Assembly: GCA_026745465.1 (NCBI GenBank)
Contig: JACYXH010000473.1
Coordinates: 2,170,691-2,234,690 of the forward strand
Reading direction: 5' to 3'
DNA from: Lota lota
Lineage: Eukaryota; Chordata; Actinopteri; Gadiformes; Lotidae
Length of the DNA: 64,000 bases
The notes below the pieces were generated by a model. It ran no database searches. It saw only the letters and a list, made by a program, of their open reading frames with translations, and was not told the origin of the DNA. The position numbers were made by a program, and so were the translations under genes. Below, in pieces: positions 49,901-60,740 of this stretch. Position 1 is the first letter of the stretch; each line of letters opens with the position of its first letter.

Positions 49901-51794
49901 GTGACATTATTGGGTGCCGGCTGTCTCATAGGTGAAGAAATGGTAGCCATTTTAGGAGAAACAGACAGTGGTTCTCTGGAGCCACTGTCTAAGTCAAACT
50001 TATTGACTGTTCTGTCCAAAGAACACCTATTTTCTGGGGGAAAACATTTTTCCACCGCTTCTTTTTCATCTCTCTGGTCTTCTCTTTTCAAATGTATTTC
50101 ATTAAAGGGAGCCGGTTGAACACAACCTATAGCACGGTCTGTGGCTTCATTTGACAGTTTGAATTTGATTTCATCAACATTTGACGTTTTTGAATTGCTT
50201 CCATTCACTGGAGCTTCAATGTTTCCTAGTGACGGATTACCCAGGCCTGCTAGATGGGCTTCACTGCTTGAGGACATCTTTGGATCCCTGTTAGAGAAGG
50301 GCCAGAGCATGTATGTGCGTGCACAAGACAAATACGGTTTCTTCAAATGGATTCTTGCTCTTTGGCATGAAAATTCCTCGAATTCTGGTTCACTGTCTGA
50401 GGGTTCAGTCTGCCAAATTTCCTCTTGAATTGCAATATTTTCCTCGTGACCATCCCTCTGACTGCCAGCTGGGGAGTGGGGATGTTTCTCTTTCACTTCT
50501 ACTTGGCCTCTAGTGTCCATATCTGTTAACTCACTGTAAATCAAACTGCCATGGCCATCGATATCTGCAGAGAAGAACCAAACATTGGTTAAACAGTGTA
50601 ATTTGTAATATTTTAGCATTCAAAATGTATTGTGTTGACATTGCTAAGCATGGGAAATTTACATAATACAATTTTAAATAATTCTTCATTTTCAATTAAA
50701 ACGTATGGATGCTTATTTGCGTGCATCATATTATTTAAGAGAACCTACCATCTCCATCTTTAAAATCGACCTGCTTTAGATATACGTTAGCAACTTCCAT
50801 AATACGTGTTAGCTAACGTTAGTCCCTTAGCCAATACTTGCTTACCCAGACACATAGGTAACGCTAAACTCGTCCGTTTATGAAACATTTAGAATTGCGT
50901 CAGTGTGGTATATACTATACATGATGAACCTTATTTGAGAATGCAGTTGGGAGTATTTGTTTTACCTTTAAGGACTTGGACGGGGTCTGCAGCTGCAACC
51001 TGTGGCTTACACCAAGTGGACCTTAGCGATCTGACTTGCCCTTTCACTGTTCGTACCCGCTTTACTTTGCGCTGAATATTGTCTGTAGCTAGATCGTTCT
51101 CGTTGCCACCGATACCAGACGTTTCAGTGGGATTTAATATCGAGCGATACGCTTTTAGTGACTGCTTGGAGGAAGTAAGAGACAGCGCATCTCTCTTAGT
51201 CGGTACACGTGGTCTCGCGCCAACGAGCTCGCTTTTGCGGGGCCCTGCTCTAGCAACACGCGGAGTCGAGCATTTACTATGACTATTACGCTTGTGCTCA
51301 AACTCTCTCGCTTTCATTATGCTCTGTGCTTCAGACACTTCTAGCGCTATTTCAGCTGGATTCCAACAAATGCTACAAAGTAAACCCAATCTACGAGACA
51401 CTTGTGTGAGGATTTTAGATCTAGACCTACTTCTGGTGTTTGGACCGCTTTGATCATACTTGCCTCTTGTGTGAGGTCCTACTTTTACTCCACCGGGTCT
51501 CCCATTGTGTTCAAAATAGTTTTTATTCTGTGGCCTCTTTACTCCTCGATGTGGCGAGGCATCCCCAGCCACCTCGGTCCTTGCACCCTCGAGACCATTT
51601 TCCGGAATCATTTGTTTTATTGGTTGGTGTCTTACACATTCCTTCAACGTGTCTTCAGGTGTCCCAATGTTTCTGGTCGGTACAGAGTCAGCGGCAGAAA
51701 AGTCACTCGTTCTGAGACACTGGGAGGTCCGCTTCCGCCTTGGCACCAGCTGTCCCGTAATTAGGTCTTTAAGTGTAATACGATTTGGGAGCAT
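40702..51794 (-). CDS. topaz1: TOPAZ1-like germ-cell PAZ-domain and helical-repeat protein
   Basis: Nineteen exons join in frame to about 1,498 codons: a basic N-terminal exon, a 1.5-kb serine-rich exon, then many short exons encoding amphipathic helices. C-terminal segments such as YGAVFNAHLQACMEKQM, TLLNKLGKQKFWLRARKIFR and AGYYPEVAVPRGLQ match my recollection of vertebrate TOPAZ1 (human about 1,692 residues, about 20 exons). TOPAZ1 is expressed in germ cells, and mouse males lacking it arrest in meiosis. Its molecular activity is poorly known. A Cys-rich segment (SCLFKFCRFSHSP) resembles half of a CCCH zinc finger. The start at 51794 is the first ATG of the open frame. An alternative first exon may lie at 50749-50800. 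The assignment rests on memory of the family, not a search. Confidence 0.75.
41038..41221 (-). CDS. topaz1: topaz1 coding exon (helical region)
   Basis: Reads ALIAGYYPEVAVPRGLQSFC to SLCITLQR, phase 1 in, phase 2 out, donor GTAAGG. It is separated from the last exon by only 68 bp. Confidence 0.85.
41741..41944 (-). CDS. topaz1: topaz1 coding exon (helical region)
   Basis: 68 codons including YGAVFNAHLQACMEKQM and LLQTLLNKLGKQKFWLRARK, phase 1 to phase 1, acceptor TCTGCAG, donor GTAAGT. Strong alpha-helical character. Confidence 0.9.
42410..42562 (-). CDS. topaz1: topaz1 coding exon
   Basis: Reads NEWFLDSCSWPCAPDDLEKR to LPGLKEPH, phase 1 to phase 1. Confidence 0.85.
42840..43005 (-). CDS. 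topaz1: topaz1 coding exon
   Basis: Reads GRRVVEILSSVQVAFSTLKG to EGALNTLR, phase 0 to phase 1, helical. Confidence 0.85.
43277..43374 (-). CDS. topaz1: topaz1 coding exon
   Basis: Reads LQESADDLMKTTLGRIGVSL then MVRYYKTHQWGK, phase 1 to phase 0. The YYKTxQW motif is one I associate with TOPAZ1. Confidence 0.87.
43510..43681 (-). CDS. topaz1: topaz1 coding exon
   Basis: Reads LCNKQRNWQRLGLVFKKLCQ through PFATFTDT, phase 0 to phase 1, acceptor CTCCTCAG. Confidence 0.87.
43803..43854 (-). CDS. topaz1: topaz1 short coding exon
   Basis: 17 codons ending GCPESLNLAYATVEVE, phase 2 to phase 0. The acceptor falls within a (CCA)n run and is chosen by reading frame. Confidence 0.65.
43990..44078 (-). 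CDS. topaz1: topaz1 coding exon
   Basis: Reads MSMSAVPPSMDGAQMSPDFH to LLVKPG, phase 0 to phase 2, donor GTGAGT. Confidence 0.75.
44205..44297 (-). CDS. topaz1: topaz1 coding exon
   Basis: 31 codons, LVPEFLLELFNVVREKGLTA to LERLTTQ, phase 0 to phase 0, helical. Confidence 0.87.
44801..44952 (-). CDS. topaz1: topaz1 coding exon
   Basis: Reads AVFTDYYQKNSPGLFFSNHV to NIIVTHEIT, phase 1 to phase 0, acceptor CCTCTAG. Confidence 0.87.
45477..45534 (-). CDS. topaz1: topaz1 short coding exon
   Basis: Reads FCIETVLRFSKNPLRLQKA, phase 0 to phase 1, acceptor CTTCCTAG, donor GTACGT. Confidence 0.8.
45930..45992 (-). CDS. topaz1: topaz1 short Cys-containing exon
   Basis: 21 codons, TMSCLFKFCRFSHSPNEGDE then K, phase 0 to phase 0. 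C-x4-C-x3-H spacing hints at part of a zinc finger. The acceptor TTCAGTGAG is chosen to fit the frame. Confidence 0.7.
46897..46955 (-). CDS. topaz1: topaz1 short coding exon
   Basis: Reads QRLKIREDLGVLRQHQSTT, phase 1 to phase 0, acceptor CCCTTCCAG, donor GTAAGT. Confidence 0.8.
47334..47398 (-). CDS. topaz1: topaz1 short coding exon
   Basis: Reads PLTIQANKPLFNSVGTKNCD then N, phase 2 to phase 1, acceptor TTTCGTAG, donor GTGAGT. Confidence 0.75.
47475..47521 (-). CDS. topaz1: topaz1 short coding exon
   Basis: Reads NKLDTNNNQTGDTSD, phase 0 to phase 2, acceptor CAAACAG, donor GTAAAT. The intron to the next exon is only 76 bp. Confidence 0.7.
47522..48731 (-). other. topaz1: topaz1 intron with degenerate tandem-like tract
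   Basis: No certain exon. Around 48.22-48.33 kb several copies of CTT(A/G)TCATAC and CATACT-like words occur at irregular spacing. A good acceptor (TCCCCTTGCAG) ends at about 48121 on the minus strand but is not followed by an exon with a plausible donor. Confidence 0.5.
48732..48999 (-). CDS. topaz1: topaz1 coding exon with two competing open frames
   Basis: With the sequence as given, it enters in phase 2 (VTPATVQCSMRSVLADPIEG) and leaves in phase 0, which fits both neighbours. From about 48925 onward a second frame reads KDDPSHVFKFKQFEVNGTEL and DVEHAVMCAYYRGEGQTMAC, which looks more like folded protein. A one-base difference at the CCTTAA at 48915-48920 would join the first frame to the second. 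See the related finding. Confidence 0.7.
49088..50564 (-). CDS. topaz1: topaz1 large serine-rich exon
   Basis: 1,477 bp, phase 1 in, phase 2 out. The first part is polar and low complexity with many Ser/Thr/Pro. The conserved-looking C-terminal part reads YEHDILLVDVVQDDPDLFDN followed by PGGFMSRAGRALLEAKN. Large disordered exons of this kind occur in TOPAZ1. Confidence 0.88.
50749..50800 (-). CDS. topaz1: Candidate alternative first exon of topaz1
   Basis: ATG followed by 16 codons (MEVANVYLKQVDFKDGD) and a donor GTAGGT in phase 1, exactly the phase needed to join the large exon at 50564. It cannot easily be an internal exon because no good acceptor fits the phase. It may represent a second promoter giving a protein without the basic N terminus. 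Confidence 0.35.
50966..51794 (-). CDS. topaz1: topaz1 first coding exon
   Basis: 276 codons starting MLPNRITLKDLITGQLVPRR, very rich in Lys/Arg/Ser, ending DPVQVLK with donor GTAAAA, phase 1. The N-terminal region is predicted disordered and nuclear-localisation-like. The start is the first ATG of the frame, with stop codons upstream. Confidence 0.85.
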
Positions 51795-52892
51795 GTTTAC
51801 TTCAACGCATCTAATTTGCGTATTTGTAAAATATATGACGACAGTTCCAACAGGCTAACCTACTCCAGTTATAATGCGAGCACTACTGCGGACTGCAGAT
51901 AATTTCACGACGCAACTTTCATGGGCCTAATTAGCAACTAAACTTGGCGGTGGTCGTTGAGGTCAATTGGGCCTCGGGACTGAGTAGTACACATTTCAAA
52001 TAATGGCTAACTTTTTGACATGAAATTACTTAACAAAATGAATACTCCCTGGCTATCCACATCGCACTAATGGCTAGCCTTAGCTATTATTTTCCGTGTT
52101 AAATCTAAAGCGTAACCGACACGATGTAGTAGGGTCACTACTTCACTGCACATGCGCATATTATTGCCACCTAGGGTTAGAAACCAAACAGAATATTTTA
52201 CAACAGTTATGCTACTGAATGTAACGAAAATCGTGAAACATTTTAAAATACGTTAACTGTTAAACACAATCGTAATATGTATGATAAAATGGGATCATGT
52301 ATTACATGTTAATTACCAGCCTATACCTATGATATGCAAATTGTTTATTTTTTTGGAGACGGCATTATTAAAGCCATTGCAAACCAGGACAGAGACTGAT
52401 GAGAAGTGGGGACGCCAAGCCTGATTCTTAAATCGTCTCGACTACGTTGCATTAACCAGAATTTCCCGATATGTTGGGTTTATGTAAAACGTTGGTGACA
52501 GTGTAGGCTGTATTGTGTGTCCAAATTGTCAGTGTTTTGTTTCTTTGTTAAAATATGAAAGTCATTCATTTATTTTCCAATTGCCTTTTGTGGAAATGTA
52601 TCCAACATTTAACATAAAATATTGAAACGTGACTTTAGAGCCACCTGGTGGATCTTGGGTGTATGTGCAACATGCCTGGGACTGCAGAATAATGTGCTAG
52701 AGCAAGTTTATATGCAGGTATATTGTCCGTTTTTCGAAGTATTTTAACAAAGCGGTCGTGTACATTTTATTATGCTTTTCCTCGTGTTGTTTTGCAAAAT
52801 ATATAAACCGCTATATAGCCTAACTATATTCATAAGCTCATGTGTACATTAACACTACATCAAATTATTTTGTTTGATAGTAGGCCTAGGTG

Positions 52893-52895
<3 letters not shown>

Positions 52896-52956
<61 letters not shown>
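52896..52956. repeat. (CA)n microsatellite
   Basis: About 30 CA units. Confidence 0.9.
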
Positions 52957-52958
<2 letters not shown>

Positions 52959-53335
52959 ATAGTCCCAAAATATAGTCGATATAAAGAGCTATGTATTACA
53001 GGTTTAATGACAATGTCTACAAATGGATCTTATTACAAAAAAACGACAGAGATAGTCTACAGAATTTCATGGTGGCGTTTTTAATCAGATGATACAATTA
53101 CAAAATCCAATCAAATAAACCATGCTATTGAAGATACATTAATTCCCCATGTCCCCACACATTTTATACTTTCATTGTCTGTTTTATTTTACTTATTTGT
53201 CTTTGGAGATTGGTTTTAGTAAATTGTCATCTTCACGCATTGTAATTAAATACATTCATGAATTTTTCTAAGAGACCCTTACCACAATTACACTTACCAC
53301 AACAATATAATTAATATATTCAATGTAGCAGCTAG

Positions 53336-53625
53336 CTACTGCAGTCTGCGACAATATGTATGCAGGATAGCACGGTGATAGAAGAGAGGGGCGACGGTGA
53401 GACCCTGGTGTTGGGAAGGAGCCGGTCCGGGCATTGTGGCGGCCTGATTCACAACACCAGCTGTCCCACCGCACCAAGCCACCGGGTGGCAGCGTGAAGC
53501 CTCCATGTACGCTGGATGCTGTGCGCGCCACAGGGACGCAAAGGGAAGAAAGCGGTTCCATCTCGTTGCATTCTCTCTCCTTCTTCCCTTTTTCTCGCTC
53601 TTAGTTCCCAGTATGTCTTTGACAG
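53336..53625 (-). other. Possible terminal exon of an unidentified minus-strand gene
   Basis: A good acceptor (GTTTCTTCACAG) is followed by about 95 open codons beginning AVKDILGTKSEKKGRRREN (if the upstream exon supplies the first base) and ending in TAG. A second frame is also open for about 60 codons. No family is recognised and no upstream exon was found. This may be chance in a locally GC-rich stretch. Confidence 0.2.
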
Positions 53626-53950
53626 CTGTGAAGAAACAACAAGACGCAAATTAGCATGTGAGCGGGTAACCATTTTTTGTTGCATGTGTGTGTTCAGAGT
53701 ATTACTTTTCACGCTTCTTAAACATAAACTCAAGATATTTTATCTGACAGGCAGGTCAATGCCACCTCTCTCTCTCTATACAGATTTTATAATCAGGGTG
53801 AAGCAGTGAGGTGCATATGTGCTAAGGCTAGGTAGAGGGATATAAGCCTTCTTTACTTATTAAATGAGTTCCGGATTAGCGAAAATAAGTGTTAAAAGAA
53901 GGGTCACTCATAATTTCCGCTTCCATAAAACCACTTTAAACAGTTCATTG

Positions 53951-53988
<38 letters not shown>

Positions 53989-54965
53989 CACCTGGAAAAT
54001 AAGGATTAACCTGAAAGCAATATAGAATATTATCATACTAAAAGTCTCAAATGTCAAGTTTCGATTCATCGCAATCCTGTGAACCCAAATCTTCGAAGAC
54101 TTGTTAGGATTAGCAATGTCTCTGTCTACACTGCTGACATTCAGGTTCTGCAGTGGATGTTTGTCACTAGCAAAACCAATACATATGAAAAGAAAAGGAC
54201 CACAGTCCTATTTTTAGGACACTTTGACATTACAAATGCATACTTGTGAAGACAGTTCAGAAAATCATTTAGTTTTTTTAAAAGCATAATTTTATTTAAC
54301 TTATGTTACCTCCGTATATTTTTGTTTCTGGTGATGAAACACAGAGTCAAAATCTTTTTCTCAAATTAAATTGTTCTACAAAGCTAAATTACAGCAGAGG
54401 AGATGATTAAATGTAACTCAGTTTTAAATTAAGTGCAATATTTCAGTGTTTTACCAAGTTTACAGCGCGTATGCAGCGCTGCCCAACATTTGAAAAAGAA
54501 ACCCCATGATCGTTTTAATATTTCCACCTTACATTAAATAAAATACATAAAATAAATAAAATACAAATAATCCTTTGTCGGCTCGAAGTACCGATACCGA
54601 TACCATTTTCATGGCCAGAGCGAGCTGATTGCAACACAAGCAGCAGCTGTGGAATTCCTTTAAATAGCCCTGCCTGCCTCATCGTATGGTTGCCATGGTA
54701 GCCAGCCCCCAGCTTGGAGACAACGTCCACATGCTGGAGCAGAGCAACACTATACCTGTGCACTACCGAATGATGCCGCTGCTCGCGAGGCGAGCCGTCT
54801 GTGGAGCAGATGACGCCACTTACCCATGAATATAAAGGAGCATGTGTGCACGTGTACGCATAAATGCTTATGGTTTAAAACTGAAAATGTGATAGATGAA
54901 AAAATCGATCAACATCTGTGCTATTATTGTGTGTGTGTGTGTGTGTGTGTACATTTTGGGAATGT

Positions 54966-55007
54966 GTATTGATCAAGCATATATAAAAAGGTATGCTTGA
55001 TCAATAC
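54966..55007. repeat. Perfect 15-bp hairpin
   Basis: GTATTGATCAAGCAT at 54966-54980 and its exact reverse complement at 54993-55007, with a 12-nt A/T-rich loop. It is not followed by a T-run and is not obviously a microRNA precursor, because the stem is too short. Confidence 0.75.
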
Positions 55008-55794
55008 AGAAAGCACGAAGTGTAATTTACAGCAAGGTGTTTAACATAAAGGGAAGAGCCAGAGACAGACTGGATATATAAAGGCGGATGCAAAAGCGGG
55101 CGGGGGGTGGGTGTAAGGTGAGCCAGCCAGCTATGGGGTGTAGAATGTGATGAGGAAGGGAGGAAAGACGGGATGAAAAGTGAAATGGATGAGTGGACAG
55201 ATGGTAGCCCATAGTAGCTGGGATGAGAGAGAGAGAGAGAGAGAGAGAGAGGAATGGTGAGACATCAAACCGACGAATGATCTGTGACATTTTTTCAAAA
55301 GGGGAGCTGGGGGAACTGAGAGACATATGCCTTCCATTCTAGTGTTCTCTCCATCGCTCTCACTCACTCTCTCACTCGCTCTTCTTTTTCAGCAAAAGCA
55401 AAAGCATCTTCCCTCCGTGGCACGGTTCTTCAACATTCCATCACTCCCCCCACCCCCAGCTCCTCCATCCTTTGTCTTCCTGCATCCTCTCGCTCCCTCC
55501 TCTCTCCCACCCCTCATCCTGCCCTCCTCTTCCTTCCCTCTTCATCCGTCCCTCCTGTGCTTTACACAAGCTCACAATCAGTCTGGGGTCAAAAGAGGGA
55601 TTACCAATGCTACGTTTTTACATGGTACACGTGTGTGTGTTTGTGTGTGTGTCTGTGGCTGTTCAAATCTGTTTTGCACTAGCACAATCCCTTGTGTATT
55701 CCTTTTTGTACTTTTGATGCTGGCTTTGTCCTGATTCTCCTAAGTGCACTCAGAAAGCCTATTGTGATGCTCAAAGGTGTGAAATCAATCACAG

Positions 55795-55795
55795 C

Positions 55796-55831
<36 letters not shown>

Positions 55832-55872
55832 ACTAGACAGAGAGAGAGCTATAGAGAAGGGGGGGGGGGGGG
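55795..55872. repeat. Interrupted (GA)n and poly-G
   Basis: GA-rich repeat with several interruptions, followed by a run of about 14 G residues. Confidence 0.8.
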
Positions 55873-56035
55873 TTATCAAGCCTCTGAGCATTCTGCCAGT
55901 AATGAGACATCTCTAAATAGAAGATAGAACATGGTGCCACCTCTTGAGGATGTCAACTCAAGATTTTGACAAAGCAAAAAGAAATCAAAGTGTGCCGAAC
56001 TACTTGGAGAAGGTGGGTGGGGTCTTGGAAAGGCT

Positions 56036-58790
56036 CTGCCGGCTGACTCCATGATGCTACTGGGGGACATCAACGCTCTTGTTGGCAATGAGTGGAAACT
56101 CTGGAAGGGGATGATTGGGTGCAATGGCCTGAGTGATGGTTTGCTATTGGACCTCTGTGCTAGTCACGGCTTGGCCATAAGAAAGACCATGTTGGAACAC
56201 AAAGTTGCTAATAAGTGTACTTGGTACCAGGGAACTTTGTGCCAAAAGTCGATGATATAGTTGTATCATCATACCAGAGCCATGTTCAGGTAAAGAGAGG
56301 AGCAGAGCTGTCAGCTGATCACCATCTGGTAGTGAGTTGGATCAGGCTGCCGGACAGCCCTGGTAAGCCCAAGCACACAGAGAGGGTCTGCTGGGAACAT
56401 CTGATAGAGGACTCTGACTGGATTGATTCAACTTGCACCTCCGAAATCATTTGAATATGGAGTCTGAATGGAGGTTCTGGAGAACCATCGGTACATCAGG
56501 AGGTGAAAGCGGGACACTGCCCAAGCTATCTTTAGCAAGGATGGCGGAACACTTAGTTCACCTCGGGATATCGTCGGAAGGTGGAAGGAGCACTTTCAGG
56601 AACTCCTTCACCCGGAGGATGTTCCCCTCCCTAAAGGAGGCGGGGTCGGAAGCCATGGTACTGGCAGAAATCACTGCGGTGGTGAGGAAGCTCTGTTGTG
56701 GCAAGGCATCTGAGGTGGATCAGGTCTCCCCAGAGATGCTGCAATCTCGGCAGTTTGTTGGGCTGTCGCGGGTCTGGCACAGTGCCAACGGAGCGGCAGA
56801 CTGAGGAGGCTCTGGCCGATAGTCTAACCTCAGATTGAGGAGGAACAGTGGACACCATCTTTCAGATGATTTATGGGGCTTGGGAGTTCGCCAATCCAGT
56901 CTACATGTGCTCTGTTGACTTGGAGAAAGCCTATTATCGAGTTCCCCTAGAGATTCGGTGGGGAGTGTGGGGGCATGGGACACCCGGAGGGGTGCTTATG
57001 CGAGCCATTCGGCCCCTGTACACTTGGAGTGGGGGCTGTGTTTGCATTCTCTGCATTAAGTGAACCCCCTTCAGAGTCGATGTTGGACTCCTGGATGCAG
57101 GATATCAAGGCGTAGTCGTGGCTCAGAGAGTGTCCAATGTGGCGGCAAGTGGGTGGAATCTTCTGTTATTGGCAGATGATATCCTCTTTGAAGCCGAGCA
57201 GTTTGTGTAGAGCTAAGTATACAAATCAGTACCTCAGAGTCTGAGGCCATGGTTCTCTCCTGGGAAAAGGATCACGTGCCAGGGCTCAAGACTGCGACCA
57301 AAACAATCACATTTGTGATTTTTTTCCTAGTTTGCATAGGTGCCAGTAAAAAGAGAGAGCTCCGTTCTGTCTGATTAGGCAAGAAATTTACATCCGATCA
57401 TGACAAAACACGCATCAATAAAGAGACAGAGTACCGACGGAGAGAATACCTTTCACCGGCGTGAGTGTAATGACAGCTGCTGTTGAGACAGTTTACATCT
57501 GACTTTTTTGGGATCATCTTTAATGGTTTTGAAATGATGCTCCTGACATTGTGTAGAATGTGCTCTTCTTCGAATAGAAAATGATTGGATAGTGCAACTG
57601 CCATTACACAAAGGGGTTATCAAACAAACAATAAGGACATGTATTGAAAGCAAAACATAACACAGCAAATTGCACACAGAATACTGAGTCAATCCCCCAC
57701 CCCCACAAAAACCTTTTAAATGACATGCTTTTCCTTTTAGAAGTCAAACAATGCTGTGGTATCAGTCATTTAGCACCTCCCAATGGAATGTCTTGTGTTA
57801 CACATGCACAATTTTCCAACATTTCAAAATAGGGCTGTGATAAGGACATTAGTTGATGTCAATGCATCAATGTAAAGCAGGTCATGCACCAGACAAGCCA
57901 CATCGCAGTGTACAGTGTTGCGTAGTAGAAAGGGCAGCACACGTTGGAAGATTCTCATTAAGTGTTTAATATGATGGGTGGTAATGGATGGCGTTGCAAT
58001 GCGTGCCAAGGTTTTGAGCAGTACTGGAAGATATAGCAGCGCCGGTGTGAGTGCTCTCATTGGAAACGCAACCCACCTAAGTTCCTATTAAGACACACGG
58101 CTTTGAACGTATGGGGGGTGCTTCAAATGATCATGAAACTAAAAAGGTGGTTCGTATACTGGGCAAAGTTTCAATTAAATTGCACCGCAGCATTAGCACT
58201 AACCAAGTGCACACTATTGTGGATGACGGATAGACAAAAAAGCAAATAACCAGCCTGTGTTATTAGTAGATAGAGCTTTTTGATATAGCATAGGAGGAAG
58301 AGGAGAAGCGCAAAGAGTTGATTTGTGAGGAAAGTTATGCTGAGGCACCAGGATTTATTTCTTTTCGTGGTTACATATTTTAAATGAATGCACAAAGATA
58401 GATAGTACGTGACAAAGGACATGCCAATACTGCGACAAGGTGGCGAAAAAAGTGGTGCGACCAAATGTGTCATGCAGCGACAAAATTTGTCTGGATGCCA
58501 TCAAATGAAAAAGCTAGTGACACCAGAAATGTTAGTCTTGAGCCTCGTTTGCCCTTTTCAGGATGGGCGGGGGGGGACTATCCCAAAAGAAGGAGCTCAA
58601 GTATCTCGGGATCTTGTTCCCTAGTGAGGGTAAACGGAGTGTGAGATGGACCAGTGTGTGTGAGATGGACCAGCAGTGATGTGGGTTCTGTACATGTGAA
58701 GGTAGAGCTAAGCCGTAAATTCTAAATGTTCCACTCGGTCTACATTCCCGTCCTCACCTATGGTCAAGACCACTGGGTAGTGACCTGAAT
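56036..58790 (+). pseudogene. Decayed non-LTR retrotransposon (LINE), interrupted
   Basis: Fragments of an AP-endonuclease domain appear at 56050-56350 ([50 protein letters not shown]). Reverse transcriptase fragments appear at 56650-57230 (FANPVYMCSVDLEKAYYRVP and LLLADDILFEAEQ, the latter the ADD catalytic motif). After a gap, a 3' fragment at 58560-58790 reads KKELKYLGILFPSEGK. Many stops and frameshifts break the frame, so it cannot be active. The sequence resembles fish L2/RTE-type elements whose clade I cannot fix by eye. The gap from about 57295 to 58555 contains unrelated DNA, whereas intact relatives have well under 100 bp there. Confidence 0.85.
57293..58465. mobile_element. Possible insertion inside the LINE
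   Basis: About 1.15 kb of AT-rich non-LINE sequence separates the reverse transcriptase region from the 3' part of the LINE. The 10-bp word TGCGACCAAA occurs at both edges (57293-57302 and 58456-58465) and could be a target-site duplication. No coding domain is visible in the block. Confidence 0.4.
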
Positions 58791-59756
58791 ACTAATCAAT
58801 ATAAATGTACTATTATGTATATATCAATCTATCAATATCTAAATAAATGTACATATCCATATATATATACATAAGTGTAGATTTAATGTATACATTCATT
58901 TATCTATTTCCACATAAATGGAGATATATCTCTATATAAATGCATATATATGGCCAACAAAGAGTCAATAGAGATGTGCCCACCACTTTGATTTCCTTTC
59001 AAAACACAGACAGTCTGATTGCATCTGAGCATAACGAGGCGCGCCTCAGTGTCTCCTAATGCATCTCTAAATTGAGTTGGAGGATAATAAGGAGGTCTGC
59101 TGCATGCACTATGACCACGGTGGTAAAAGAGCTTGAGTGGGCCCGAACCCCTACAACGTGCATGCACGCATCCACGTGCACGCACACACTTCCTCTACAC
59201 CCACCATGGAAGCTTCTCTCTGAAATCACGATGAGCAAGGGGGAAACACAACGAAAATCCCAAATCACTTTTACTCGCTCTTCTCGTCTCTAAGTTTCAA
59301 TAAATTACTATATTATATAATTATAAATGAAATAGTGCTAGCATGATGCAGGGGGAATGAGACTATACGTTAGTTTAGGCGTGGCTCCGCTCCTGCCGTC
59401 GAGTGTTGGGGGGGGGGGGGGGGGGTAGGGGTCATTTAGACCTTTCTGAAGTAGGAAATTAGGTACTGATTGTCCATTACACAGCATCGTTGGGGTGTGG
59501 TTAGCGAACGATCCAGATCAACCCCCACCCCAGCGGTGTGACTTGCAAGGTTGCCATTTTACGGTTAACTGCGTGTCTATCTACTAGCCTCCACACGTGC
59601 ACACAAACATATGTGGCCACTGACGCATGCATGTTTGCACACTGCCATGCACCTTACTGATATGGTCATGTAAAAAAGATACATAGAAAAAAGTGGAACA
59701 TTTTGGGTTTTTGGGTAGCCGCCTGTCTCTCTCTTTCTCTTAATAAAAATAATAAA

Positions 59757-59830
59757 ACATTTTATTTGTATGGCACCTTTCATCGTCGTGGACATCCTCA
59801 AGGTGCTTGACAGTGAATTAAAGCAATAAC
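59757..59830 (+). repeat. Fragment of a dispersed teleost repeat
   Basis: Carries TTTATTTGTATGGCACCTTT and TCAAGGTGCTTGACAGTGAA, a signature common in short interspersed teleost elements (TTTATATAGCGCTTTTC...AAGGTGCTTTACAG type). Confidence 0.55.
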
Positions 59831-60489
59831 ATAGAAAAACTCTTTGTCTCTCTGTTTGGAGGAATGTGGAGAAGATGCCAGAGGCCTTAAGAAATGTTAA
59901 TTATACCTTAAAATGGCCATTGTGTCAGGGGTAGGGTGATCATGATATATACAATTATAAATCCATTCATATATATATATAGATATATATACATATTTTA
60001 ACCAAACCACAAACAATCAATTGTTATTGACACTGTCAGTCATATTTCTTTCTGTTTATTGGAATAGACACCTTTAAAAAAAAAAAGAGCATAGAAGGTG
60101 CGATACAAAAAGAAGGAGCATTTATGCCTTTAGGTCCGCCTTGAGATCTTGCGGGCTCATATTAATAGACTCAACTAAAGGCTCCATTATATTCACAGGC
60201 ATATCGGCACACTCATGAGCGAAGGGGGAGGTGGAGAGAGAGCAGGAGAGAAAGAACAAGAGAGAAAGAGAGACAGAGAGCGACAGAGAGAGAGGGAGAG
60301 AGAGAGATAGAAAGTGAAAAAGAGAGAGAAAGAGATAGAAAGAGAAAGAGAAAAGAAAGATTAATTATTGACATTGGAAGGACATGATTCCAATCAATGG
60401 CATACCCATCACAGCGCTGTTTGATAAAGCATTAAAAAGAGCATTGACATGTGAATATGTAAACCTTGGCTTTCTAAGACTTGGCACGC

Positions 60490-60492
60490 ACG

Positions 60493-60539
<47 letters not shown>

Positions 60540-60740
60540 TGATGATAAGAGCAGAACACTGGTTACCATTTAGTTTAACTTTGTGTCCTCCAACGAACTG
60601 TGGAAAATGCAGCACGTGCAGTATTTTGAATTATGAGTAAAACGGCACAGCCTCAATTTAATCCTGCTATTCTTAGAATCTGTATTTGGTGTGTGTGTGT
60701 GTGTGTGTGTGTGTCTGTGTGTGTGTGTGTGTGTGTGTGT
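60490..60740. repeat. (CA)n and (TG)n microsatellites in opposite orientation
   Basis: About 20 CA units at 60498-60537 and an interrupted TG tract at 60690-60740. The 150-bp interval between them is unique sequence. Confidence 0.8.

Larger units (their letters stand above)
51860..55900. other. Region upstream of topaz1, no confident gene
   Basis: Contains the presumed topaz1 promoter just above 51.8 kb, microsatellites at 52896-52956, 53955-53993, 54930-54950 and 55223-55251, a perfect hairpin at 54966-55007 and one possible orphan exon at 53336-53625. Otherwise I recognise nothing. Confidence 0.55.
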
